Source: Argopecten irradians (taxonomy: Eukaryota; Mollusca; Bivalvia; Pectinida; Pectinidae). Taken from it: DNA of 64,000 nucleotides. The position numbers were made by a program, and so were the translations under genes. Location: contig NC_091142.1 of the NCBI RefSeq assembly GCF_041381155.1, positions 39,295,604 to 39,359,603 on the forward strand, written 5' to 3'. Position 1 is the first letter of the stretch. The number at the start of each line of letters is the position of its first letter. Under the pieces are notes generated by a model that was given only the letters and a program-made list of their open reading frames with translations, searched no databases and was not told where the DNA came from. Positions 1-17,900 of the stretch are shown in pieces.

Positions 1-470
1 CCTAGAGTTCTGCATGGAATGTAACCAAATTTGGCCAGAAACATCCTTGGGGGAACGGGAACAGAACTTGTATAGATTTTGGCTCTGACCCCCCGGGGCA
101 GGAGGGCGGGGCCCAATAAGGGAAATAGAGGTAAATCCTAAAAATCGCTACTTGTCCTAGAGTTCTGCATTGATTGTACCACGCAAATTTGGCCAGAAAC
201 ATCCTTGGGGGAAGGGGAACAGAACTTGTATAAATTTTGGCTCTGACCCCCTGGGGCAGGAGGGGCGGGGCCCAATAAGGGAAATAGAGGTAAATCTTAA
301 AAATCGCTACTTGTCCTAGAGTTCTGCATTGATTGTACCAAGCAAATTTGGCCAGAAACATCCTTGGGGTTCACAGAATTTGTATAAATTTTGGCTTTGA
401 ACCCTGGAGCAGAAAGAGTGGGGCCCAATAGGGGAATTAGAGGTAAATATATTCAAATTCCTTCAGAAAA
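1..470. repeat. Tandem repeat, about 150-bp unit, three copies
   Basis: About three head-to-tail copies of a 150-160 bp unit, recognisable by TAGAGTTCTGCAT, TTGGCCAGAAACATCC, GGCTCTGACCCCC and GGGCCCAATAAGGGAA. The third copy is degraded. It is followed by GAGCGATACAGGCCCTCTGG (521-540), which resembles an end motif of dispersed repeats in bivalves. The short ORF on the minus strand here is only the repeat being open by chance. It lies in the intron upstream of the first visible ERK exon. Confidence 0.85.
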
Positions 471-796
471 GAAACAATGAACTTGTATTCAGAACATTAC
501 TTGGCATTACAAACCAGGTGAGCGATACAGGCCCTCTGGGCCTCTTGTTATAGCTTTTAGTTGTTTTGATAATTTATTCAAATTTAATGTATAGATAGGA
601 AGTTATTTTCGGGGGTATGATAATTACACAATTTGTGGGACATTGCTATATTTAAAAATATTTGATTGAGTCATATATAGACATTGGCAGTCAGGTGTAG
701 AAATTGAAAACTGCTCTTAAATTTATTTTCTCAATTAATAGTTTTGAATAATCTAAATAAAAACACAAACTAAACAACCTTGACCTTTGCTACCAG

Positions 797-6529
<5,733 letters not shown>

Positions 6530-7866
6530 AGGTATAGATAGATTAGACATGTGGTTTTGCTTTTTCTGTACTCTTTTTTATACCTAGTCTTATTTCAAAT
6601 GCCTTTGAGAATTGTTGATTTATCATAACTATCAAATTTTGTTTTTTTCTGGCAACCAAATGATGAATCAAAGGTTGTGCAATTAAGCTTTCACACTAAA
6701 CTTACTGCAATGGACTATATAAGGTCTGGGCCTTTCTGCCCCTAAATCCATAATTTTGTAAAGTCTTAATAATATATGTGGTTGTATTTGAAATATCTAG
6801 TGCGTCACTGATTAAATTGTAACGGATTTGCATAATAATCAACTGCACAGTACACAACTGTTATAATGATAACATCAACTAAATTGCAAAAAGGATGAAC
6901 CCGATATTTGAAATTCAACAATTCAATCACTATAACAGATTCGAAAATTTGACGGATTTGAGAGACAAAAAGGGTAAAGACCATACATGGTCCTTTTCTT
7001 CTTGAACACAAGTTTTCTTGAAGAAGGTAAATATCAATATAATGTGTCATTATAATTAACAAAGTATCATTAATTTTGGTTTTTTCCCTTCATTTTACAG
7101 GTACACAATAGGATGGCAGATCATATCATCACCTTATTGATTTCCATGTATTGTCTGTGGACAACCATATATATATATAAAAGACGTTTTACTCATTTCT
7201 CATAGACAATATGTGGTGTATCATTAATGTTGTAGTTTATACACCCCATATCAATCAAGGCCTCGGGTCATTTCTGTGTTTGGCCTGCTGTAACCTAGTT
7301 ACAAGGCCGTGGTAACTGTGAAGCAGAAGTTACCTTAGCTGGTTACAGTTGTTATAAGAATATTGAGACAAGATGGATGACAATCTTCCAAAGTAGAGAT
7401 CATTTCTTTCTTTGTCATATTCCTTCAGTTTGATACAAATGTGATAAGAGAGTTTCCTCAGATTCCAGTATAGTAGCTGAGCTCTCCCGTGATGGAGGTA
7501 GATAAGTTGATAGTAAAGTGCTAATTTAATTTACTGCTAAGTGCTAATTTATCATACTATAGTGATACATTTCAACAGATGATTATCTGTTCTGACACAA
7601 AGTTTGTCATCAAGCCTGGAATTAATTGATATCATTACATTTGTTTTCTTAAGAAAACTTAACCATTTCCTTTTCAACTTCTGACATCAACTTTTATATT
7701 ATTTTTATTGAATTATGAAAAAAAACTGATTATAGATTATGAGGTAAATATCTCTTGTAATCCAGTTACATTTACTAGAATATCATATTGATCTTAGATT
7801 TTAGTTTCTATATCATAAAAACATTTTGTTAACATGTGTTGATACTGCTGTTTACTTTGTTTTTAG

Positions 7867-7997
7867 ATATTACAGAGTTACTGCCCCTTGTTGGTTGGTA
7901 TTTGTTTTGACGACATCATGGTGACATTGTGTTCACAAACATATGACGTAACAAATAATGCCTTTCTGCAAGGGCAGAGAACTCTATGATATGCAAA
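7867..7997. mobile_element. MITE copy (family also at 32612 and 35831)
   Basis: Short inverted-repeat element. The left end reads ATTACAGAGTTACTGCCCCT and the right end is its approximate reverse complement (AAGGGCAGAGAACTCT, then ATATGCAAA). Inside are GACGACATCATGG and TATGACGTAACAAAT. Two better copies lie in KIF22 introns. It resembles a MITE family common in bivalves. Confidence 0.7.
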
Positions 7998-8924
7998 CAC
8001 AATTGTATCATGAAGCATATTAAAATGCCATCATTCACACAATGTCATGGTGATCAACATCCATTTGATCATGGAAGGGAAGTAACTCTGGCAGACATTT
8101 TGCTATAGTCAAGTTATTTATAGCAGCATATTCTAATTTCTCTTTCTTATAATTTATAAACTGAAGAGTTTTTAAAGGATATTCATAGGATTGTTCATGA
8201 CAAGACATTTCTCCTCAAATGTGTAATGCTTAAACTTGATTTAATTTTTTTACCAAATATTAAAACACTGTTAAGATTCTCACATATTTGTTTGCTCTGA
8301 TGTCTTCAATGTTAAAAAAGGGCAAAACGTTTATTTACCATGGTAATCATGTCTCCTAATAATGAAATTCTCTCTCATTTTTTGCATTAACATTCTTATT
8401 TTGTATCTTTATTCCATATATATCGTTCTCACTTTGTGAAAGTGAGAATCATCTGTGGTACTGTTGATAGACGATTTCTGTTGAATGAATTAAGCCTGTT
8501 TGATTAGGGATTATAACAGTTAAACTGATGATATTAACCTTTGGATTGTTATGTATTATTATCAGCTGCCTTTGTTAGACACACCACTGTATCAAGCAGA
8601 TTACCTCCCTTGAACAACTGTCTTCTAACGGGTTAATCAAATGGAAATTATTGTCAATTTAATTTATATGTCATCGTTACCTGAATTTTCCTTTTGAATC
8701 AATGTTGGTCGATGGTTTTTCTCCTAATACTGCAGATTTTTCTTCACCTTTTAAAGCCTTGGCTATTAAAAAGGCTTCAACACACAACACCACACTAACA
8801 GAATGATATAATCTGTTATACTATCACTTAAAAATCCATTGAAATATAAGACATGTTTTACTGATTCAGAGTTTATCATAGTGATGATGTATCAAGGCTG
8901 CTTATTTACAATGTATATTTTCCA

Positions 8925-9450
8925 ATTTCTAGGCCATCATCATCAGATGGTGGGCTTTTCAAATTGCCTTTTGTCTGTGGTTCTTGCGTTTGTTATTAAA
9001 CCATTCTTGTTATTGCTATTTCTCAAAAAACACTGAAGAGAACTTTCTCAAATTTCGTATGTACAATAATGTAGTTTCCTTTGGGCTTTAGTTAAGCATG
9101 TTGCATTTTGGCACCAATCGCTGATGACTGACAGACAGCAAACGTGGATTTTCACAATTAGAATTTTAAATTTTTTGAAAATATACTGAAGGGATCCCTC
9201 TGAAGTTTTGTATTTAGGTTCATTTTAGTTCCTGTAATTCTGCCAATTGCATTTAAACACTTTCTCAGAAAGTACTAAAGTGGTCTTCCTCAAATTAAAT
9301 TTACACAAGACAGGCAGAAGCCATATTGAATTTGACAATTGAAGTGTGTTGCCTTTATGTAGAATTTCCCTACTTGTAATCAATATTTCGAGGAAGGGAA
9401 AACCAGAGGAAAAGATCCTTTCCACTGACATTCTTTGGTGGGTGACAAGA
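8925..9450. repeat. Dispersed bivalve-type repeat, copy A
   Basis: Contains CATCATCATCAGATGGTGGG at the left. Further right are CTGAAGGGATCCCTCTGAAG, TTTCTCAGAAAGTACT and CTTTGGTGGG. It is the same family, in opposite orientation, as the repeat inside the PAGR1 intron at 16195-16895. Degenerate and non-coding. Confidence 0.65.
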
Positions 9451-12400
9451 CTGTGTGGGATCTCTTGTTCATCTCTTTGATGTTAGTAACTGTTGGTGGT
9501 GTTGTGTAATGCTGTTGTCTGGGCTATCTACAGATAAAAACAGATTATACTGTTAGCTTTATATAATGGTATTAATGAATTGTGCTAATTTTGTTATCAA
9601 TTAATCCTAGACATAATATACACTGTTTATTATTGTATTGTTGATACCAAGTGCTTACATTGTACATAAACCTCTGTTCTACATATACATTGTTCTTATT
9701 GATTTGGGGCTGCAGTTATGTAACCAGTGTCTAAACATGGATTCTGTACTTAAGCAAAACATTTGTCTTGCTGATATATAGAAGATAAAAGAAAAGAAAG
9801 AAAAAAAGCAGTTTGATTAGCTAATTATATACTGTAAAAATGGCCTTCTTGTGTTGATTTATCATATGTTTTGTATATTTGGTATTATGGGTTTGTACAC
9901 ATGGTTTTATATAGTATGACCATGTGTTAAAGTGAATGAATTCTATTTCTCATGTCTATAATAACATTTTGAAGACTGTAAGTTGTTTAAGCACAAAATT
10001 CCTGTTTGAACACGAGAATATTTCCATGGTTACAGACCCAGTCCTTGTCTTCAAGAGATGATTGGATCTCGTTTGTGGTACGATTGTACAGCCACGTCAT
10101 ATAGAATTATCATAATCTTGGTCCGATTAGAAACATGACCACATATGGATACAATATTAATTATATAACTGTACATGGACACAGATTTCTAGCAGACTAT
10201 AAAGGACTCCTAGGATCACCTTGGGTTGTATTTATCTCTGATGCTGTCCATATATATAGAGGTATCCTCGTCACATTGCCTAGCCGATGAGTCGTCAAAC
10301 TCACCTCCAGTTCCTAGAACACTAAAAGTAACTATGAATATGGGCTATATTATTTTGGTCTTGATGTATGACAGATTTAAGTATAGGGGGAGATAATAAT
10401 GGTAAAACTAAGGGGAGATAAATATGATAGAATTTAGCCAAGAAATTCCTGTACAAAAACTTTGTGTATGATGGTCAGGCAGGAACTTTTATAAAATTGA
10501 AAGAGGGGGAGGGAGGGGGGGGGGGGGTTCATTGTACCATATTCTATCTTATAAGCACAATTCTACATTTTTATTGGACCAGGAGGTGGGAATATAAGTA
10601 AGAGTGCCCTTATGTGGTTTTGTGAAGGCCCATCCTATTTGTTTCATCAAAACGCACAATGTGCTTATACGATTAATTAATTCTGATGACATTACATTTG
10701 TTTACCTTTTAAAAAGATGTAAGTATTAGATGTATTTTATAAAGGAGTTATAAACAATTACTGGTACATTCTATAACTAGGGAGTAACTAACTACTTGTT
10801 GTATACTGTACATAGAGTGTACTAGGTTATTAGGAACGATCTTGTTTGACAAGTGTAAAGTTTGGAAGAAAGCTGTATAAATACATTTCTTTGTTTTTGT
10901 TTTTTCAAAAATGGAGATAGGGTTTAGAAAATAGATAACCATATTCGACCCAATAAGCCCCCCCCCACAGCAGTTAAAAAATTTTAAAATGGAGGGGCGC
11001 TTATTAGGAACATATTTTGGCTCACAATTCACAATTTACAATAGAATGAAATAGAGAAACCTCCATGGTTTTCACAGTTTCAGTCTGTAATGTAAGTGAA
11101 ATGGAGACCTCAAACTGGAGAGGAGCATTTAGGGATGGGTGCTCTTAATGGGTCGAATACGGTGTATGTTATTATATATAAAATATGGTAGTACTGTGAT
11201 TTTCTAAGTGCTAAAATGTGTTAATTTTAATTTTCCATGTTAACTACAACTAAAATTTGACTTGTGTTGTTGTGTTGTACAAAGTATATTAGATTTAAAA
11301 CATTTTTCTATGGCATTTTAAATTATACAAAAATAGAATTCAGTCTTTTTTTCAAATTAATTGAGCTATCTGATGTGCACCAGTACTTAACTTACTATTA
11401 ACATATAAAGAACTGCATTAGCACTGATAATGGTATATTTGATAATGAGGAAAGAGACTTTGAATGATCTCGAATATGATTCTTCATATTTTAATGCATC
11501 AACCAATTATTTTGTAAAGGCATGAAAATGATAAATGTGATATAATTAATGTGTCTAAACTATAGTTTTGCTCAATGAAAAAATACATATATAGCTATAA
11601 GAGTTCAAACGATAAATTGCATATGTGCTAGGCATCCTATTGTTGATCAAGGTAGAATTTATCTTGCGATTTCATGTGTAAAATGTTTTTTATTTCCTGA
11701 AGTAATTTGGGGGATGAGTTCAAAATATAAAACTGTTGAAGAAAATTTGAAAGACTGATCTTTGAAGATTGTGTGTCCATAATAACTTTAAAGATGAATT
11801 GTTTTTACAAAAGGAGACAAAGCTTTACAATCTATAGGTACTAACAATCTATTTAAATTTTCATAGGTCAAATAATGACGATAAAGTTAGAAGCTAGGCA
11901 GTAGTATGATGTCTCAAATTTTATTGTATGACTGTTTTGATAAGTACAGTAATCATTAGACTGGTATTATTATCCATTATTCATCGGCCTAATTTTTAGT
12001 TAGATCACAAAACTTTTTAAAAACACCTGTAACACTAATTTTCACTAGGTGATGTTTATAACCAATATTTGAATTTTTAGTCAATAAGAAATTTACATTT
12101 AATACTTGTATCAGTCGTCGGAAGCATTTCAACTTTACATCTTTCTGTAGCACATACAAAACACAAAGAGAAAAAAATTGAAGTGTAGTACTTCCCTTTG
12201 TATTTTTATGAAAAGTTTTGCTGTCACATTATCAGATCTTTTTCTTTGAATTAAAGCCAAAAAAAAGCCTTTTAGAGAATATTCACCAGAATCTTTTATA
12301 GAGAGCCAAAAGCATTAAAACATATTACTATAATAGTGACAGATATATATACTTTTGCTTTTGGTAATTTGTTATTCGTAATATATGAAGAAATTATCTT

Positions 12401-12634
12401 CCCTTGTTTTCACTATTTTCTTTTGTTGTGCATTTACAAATGACCGAGATCTTTGATTATCTATATAAATATATATATATATATTATATGTTACGTGTAG
12501 TGCGTACTGAGAACACTCCTGAGGGTACTGTGATCGGGAAGTGCCAGGTGAAAGTTTTCATGTTTCGAGAGAATGAAGAGTATGGATGCTTGTCCAATGT
12601 ACTGGTTATGTTGTCTTTATATTAGAAAAATCTA

Positions 12635-12640
12635 AATAAA
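12635..12640 (+). promoter_or_regulatory. Candidate poly(A) signal of the ERK gene
   Basis: AATAAA, followed 20-45 bases later by a GT/T-rich stretch (CTTTGTGTGTTTTTTTCTTG). This is the layout of a polyadenylation site. Confidence 0.55.
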
Positions 12641-12942
12641 CTGTGCTTATGACATTTTCACTTTGTGTGTTTTTTTCTTGTTTTTTTCAACAAGTCCAGT
12701 AAAGTTCTTTTAAGTATACAAGCATCAGATAATGGGATATTGGTATTGCTTTTCACCCAATGTCCATCATCCATCTGTAAAACAATCCTTGTGATCTTTT
12801 TATTTTCTGAAATTTCAAAGTCAATAATCTGACTTTCTGCACTTATTAAATCTGTATGTTGTTAATGACCCTTGACAATAAAGGGTTCCAATACAAACTT
12901 AACCAACAGAACCTTTACTTATATTATAGAATGGTTAGACAT

Positions 12943-13218
12943 GCAATCTAATTAAAATTACACTTGTAATTCCGCTCCACTATGATGCTCTACATTATGC
13001 TCCAATACAAGCTCTAACAACGCCCTAGAATCGAAACATCTCTGGACATTCTGAGCAGGTTATACTTTTGGGAGAATCAACCACACTGAAGATTTTGTTG
13101 GTGGGGCGCCGATTGGCTAACCACAAGGGTCATACTGAGGTTGATAAAATCTTGTATTGGAGCGTAACGTAGAGCATCGTAGTGAAGCAGAATTTCAAGT
13201 CTATTTTAATTAGATTGC
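12943..13218. mobile_element. hAT-like MITE, 276 bp, with 8-bp target duplication
   Basis: Ends are GCAATCTAATTAAAAT and its reverse complement. The inverted similarity runs on through GCTCCACTATGATGCTCTAC and beyond. It is flanked by TTAGACAT at 12935-12942 and again at 13219-13226. An 8-bp duplication fits the hAT superfamily. No ORF inside, so non-autonomous. A degraded relative sits in KIF22 intron 14. Confidence 0.85.
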
Positions 13219-13226
13219 TTAGACAT

Positions 13227-14912
13227 GTACCCCACTCCTGGAGACAAATCAACAGTTTATCAGATTTTAAATCCCTAGAAATGCTTCTGGTCAAATTTGT
13301 TTAATTTCTGATGATTGATTATGAAGATTTTATAGGACAAGGGATGTAATTGTAAGACAACAGCTCTTCTTGCATTTTGTTCTTCATTAACAAGGGCAAG
13401 GTTGTTCAAAAGGATTACTGCTGGTATAACCACTTTATTAAAGAAATTTTCATTTCTGGTATGCTTCAAAAGCTTTAGATTTATCTTCCCTAAAATTGGA
13501 AAGAAGGTAAAAAATTGACTTTTACAATATATAACATTTTGTAAAGTTAGTTCTTCCAGAAACCATTTGATCTAATTTGTCGTTAAAAACTTTAATCAGC
13601 CTTAGTCATCTTTTGAATAACTACCGGTGAGCTAGCAAGCTTGCTACATGCAGAAAATACAAATTAAAACCATTCTTTATTTATATTGATATGTATTACC
13701 ATCAGTGAATGGCATTGCTGCTCAGTTTGTTTGATATACAATTCATGCCAAAGATGAACTCGTCAAATGATACAGTAAAACTAACAAATTTTTAGTTACC
13801 ACTGGTACAACATATGGTAGTATCTTTTAGTTCCATTCAAGTCTCCTAGCTATCATTGGTAGTAATATTTTTCCTAGTTTCCCAGAGATTTGTTGAACTA
13901 GTCAGTGATGTACTGTATCTTCAAATTGACAATAAATATATACATTGGTGTGTTCACTGTTGAAAACATTTACCAGAATGGTATTTGGGATTGTTTTCAT
14001 TCCAAATCTTCACTTTTCCAAATAATTAAGTAATATGAAGAAAAATTCAACAAGCCAGAACTATTTTTTTCACAGTATTTATTACAGATTTTCAAGAAAA
14101 ATATCATTGCTGATATCAGTATTCCAAGGCTTCAGATTTAAGAATACAGTCAATCAAATGGCTATATAAATGATACACAGAATTACAATTCACACTATTT
14201 TATTTTAGAGCATCAAAACTTGCATGGAAACATCTAAAATCAGATTAAAGCTAAACTATGTATGTTAACAGTGAGAAGTTTTCTAAACAACATATTTTTG
14301 TTGGACTTATACATAACGGGTACTCATGTTTGCTTCATATATAAGTACTTTATAAGAGACTTTTGAGCACCAAATCTGTATCGTGAAAATGGGCCATAAA
14401 CAATGTATTAATGGGAGACTTCAAAAATATTACCCAATAATTTCTGTTTAAACTTTTATCTCTAGTAGCACAAAGTGGATTACATTTACACACTTTTTTT
14501 TATTCAATGGCGCCTGTAAAACACCTAATAAAAGATCAGCTTTAAACATGATTACAAATAGTTTAATGGAATCTCAATTGAAACAGGATCATTACAATTT
14601 AAGGTAAAATACTTTCAATGGACATGGTGGTAAAAAAAAAGATGAATATTTATAAACATTTATTATACCACACACATTATACCTGTGGGGTAAATAAAAT
14701 GACAACTCACATTTTCATCTCTGTAATAAAACATCAAGAAACAAATTCCATAAAGCATGTATTTAGGGAATTCAAGACATCACACACTTCATTCCTCATA
14801 ATCCATACAGCTTAAAGGAAATTTTTTAATGACATCTTGCGGGTAGGGGGATGGGGGGATTTGTGTGAGTGTGAGGTTGTGTGGGTGGGGAGGGGGGAGG
14901 GATGTGGGGGTA
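13227..14912. other. Gene-free stretch, includes PAGR1 3' UTR
   Basis: No protein-like ORF on either strand. The part next to 14912 is the 3' UTR of the minus-strand PAGR1 gene; a minus-strand AATAAA lies near 14660. The G-rich run at about 14840-14912 (plus strand) is simple sequence. ERK and PAGR1 are thus arranged tail to tail. Confidence 0.5.
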
Positions 14913-17900
14913 TTATGAGCTACTCCCATCAGGGGCAGGGGGTAGTGGTGGTAGTTGTGGTGGAGCTCCACTTGTTACTGTGTCTGTCATGGCCTTCTGA
15001 CCAACACTAGGGACCACAGGACTAGCTGATACATTATCTGATGGTGGAATGGATGTAGAAGAGGAGGCCGGTGCTGAGCCAGCCTGAGAAACTGCTCCTT
15101 GAGGAATTCCAACAGGTGTGTTTCCCAGATCTTTGCTTGGTGTAGCTGTGTGTGTTGTATTGACTGTAGATGTTGACCAAGATTGTGGAGTCTGAGAGAT
15201 ATCTGAAGAGGGCACTGACCGTACTGGAGTGGTCAAACCTGGGTCCATTGAGGGCCGAGTTACCATGTTCATGGCTGGTCTAGTTGGCCTTAGTCCCGGG
15301 GAGGATCCAGGTCTGACAGGAGCTGGGGAAGAGGCTGGAGAAGATCCTGGGGATCTGTGACCTCCTGACCCTGGAGACATTCCCATCCTGCCACGACCAG
15401 ACGGAGTACTACCAGGACTTCTCCCTTGTCTCCTTGCCTGTTTTTCTGCTGCATTTTGTATACGCTGCATCATAATGTCTTGTAACACTTTGTCCATACG
15501 GGCAACTTTTTTCTGAGATTTTGGAGTTTTGGCACCTAGTGGAAATAAAACAGAGCATTACCAATTAATGAAAAGTCCTCATGGGTGTGAAAATATTAAA
15601 TATTAAGTTTATTTATTTATAGATTATCTGACTCAGTCACAATCTACTGAAACATTCTAAATTCTAATAAAGGACAATTAAGCTCATGACAGCAGCATTT
15701 AGAAATGGAGTTTGAAATATAGGGAAAAATAATAGAATAGCAGATTGGTGGTGCAATGAAAATAACAGGTAGGTATTTTGGATCATACTGACTAATAATG
15801 ACAATGAATATATACAGTGGACCCTCGATAATCCGGACACCATCGTTCCCAGCCTAAACCGTCCGGATTACGAGTTTTCCGGACTGCCGAATTCCGTGTT
15901 CTTAGTCAATTAAATTGTCACGTATGAGTTACTCTCCTTGGCCTTGCCCCTTGACCTTGTAATCGATGATAGGCTTCTATGTAATACATGTGTATTATAA
16001 TAAATACTTCGTTTGTTATGTTTTATAGATATTTTTTATATCATTACGTTAAGGTTATTAAACAAACGTATTTCTTTTTCAAAATACGAAACCTAAAGCC
16101 ATCGTTAATTGTGTATTATGTATGCATATAGCTACGTATCCCACTCTTGATATGTTGTATGGCAAATTGCCTAACCAATGATCAATATCTACATTCTTGG
16201 CATAAAAAAACCAGAGGGATCTTGACGCCCACCAAAGAATGATCTATGTCTGACAACAGAAAGAGGGATCTTTTCCCTGCTTTTCAAACTTTTACTACAT
16301 ACTATATATGAAACTTGAGAAATATCCTTTCAGTACTTTCTAAGATATGTAGCAGTAACAAACTTCAATTATCAAAATCCAAGATGGCTACCTGTTGATC
16401 ATCTTTCTGACCGATAAGTCCGAAAATGCACTAGACCCCTTCAGGAACCTGCACATGAAATTTGAGAAAGATCCCTTCAGTACTTTCTGAGAAATAGCGG
16501 TAACAAACTTTAACTATCAAAATCCAAGATGGCCACCGGTCGGCCATCTTGTTGACCGATTGGTCCCAAAATGCAATATGCACAACTGGGGCCCTAGGGG
16601 AACCTACATGTGAAATTTGAGAAAGATCCCTTCTGCACTTTCTGAGAAATAGCGGTAACAAACTTTAACTATCAAAATCCAAGATGGCCGCCAGTCGGCC
16701 ATCATGTTGACCAATTGGTCCCAAAATGGAATATGCACAACTAGGGCCCTAGGGGAATCTACGTGTGAAATTTGAGAAGATCCCTTCAGTACTTTCTGAG
16801 AAATAGCGGTAACAAGAATTGTTAACGGACGGACGGACGACAGACCATTGACGAAAGGCGATTTGAATAACCCACCATCTGATGATGGTGGGCTAAAAAA
16901 CTATAACAAATAGTTGTGAATATTTTGTGAAAATGTATAATTGTTATTTTGTGTAATGTGTGTTTTTAATGACCATTTCTACAAGTCTTTGCTTTCTGAC
17001 TTACAGACATGTGTAACATATTATAACCATGCGCCCGTTCACGTCTAACTTCGTGCACAATGTCACACACGTGTAAATGGCATGTGCCGTAGCCTTTATA
17101 TCTTATACCACAGAAGATGAATTTGAATAGATTCACATACATTTAAAATTCTTATTAATTTTGTGAGTATTATCTCACTTTATTATTGTATCCGATACTC
17201 ATAGCGATATATTCTGCATGCGAAACAAGTAAGGTATTACAGCCAGAGATTTAGATAGTATAAATTATCTATGTCTCTGTTACAACATACGTACCCGTAC
17301 CCAAGCTCAAACTGCATGTCTAAAAGCGTGTGGCTAAAAATATATTGCGTATCTCAATTACAACACTGAAGTTTGATCTCCTATAGAAAACCAATGATCC
17401 GTTACATGACTGCATGTACCCGTGTGAAAGGTGTTCAGGTAAACGCCCGTAGCTATGACCTGGCAGCCGTCATTATGACAACACACTCAGTGTCAAGTGA
17501 GAGTGTGTATTGAACACATGACTGTAGCTGGCCTTGGATTTTCTCGGCACGTGGCGACAACAAATTGTCCGGAATATTGTGGGAATTTAATAATGAAAAT
17601 TACATTCCATTCCCAAAATGGAGTTCCGGATTCGGAATATGAATTTCCAGACTAGTGAATATTAATTATGTTACGGAAATCTGTACCCTGACATTTCTGT
17701 CCGGATTGTGAGTTTTCCGGACTATCGGCATTCGGATTATCGCGGGTACACTGTATATATATTTATGACAAACCTGGAGTCCTCCTGGGTGTCACCTTTG
17801 TTGCAGTGTCAAATTCATCTTCATCAAAATCAAATTCTGTTGGTTGCTGTGGCCTGCAATAAAAAGAACTTACATTGAGTATTGGAAATTTAATATAATT

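Larger units (their letters stand above)
6530..12660 (+). other. ERK 3' UTR, spliced and about 5.6 kb long
   Basis: Just after the ERK stop codon (6527-6529) there is a donor, AAAG|gtatag at 6531. A good acceptor, cattttacag, ends at 7100, so the stop exon probably joins a terminal non-coding exon starting at 7101. No protein-like ORF is present through 12660. The stretch is AT-rich and holds MITE fragments (about 7867-7997, 8925-9450), poly-G near 10508-10526 and poly-C near 10959. The first well-formed poly(A) signal followed by GT-rich sequence is at 12635. That the whole length is one UTR is an inference; earlier poly(A) sites could exist. Confidence 0.5.

Noticed and set aside
6805..7062. 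85-codon minus-strand ORF in the ERK 3' region
   Set aside because: AT-rich chance ORF crossing the inferred 3' UTR intron, with no domain.
14789..14971. 60-codon minus-strand ORF rich in Pro/His
   Set aside because: Low-complexity reading of the G-rich stretch in the PAGR1 3' UTR, out of frame with PAGR1.
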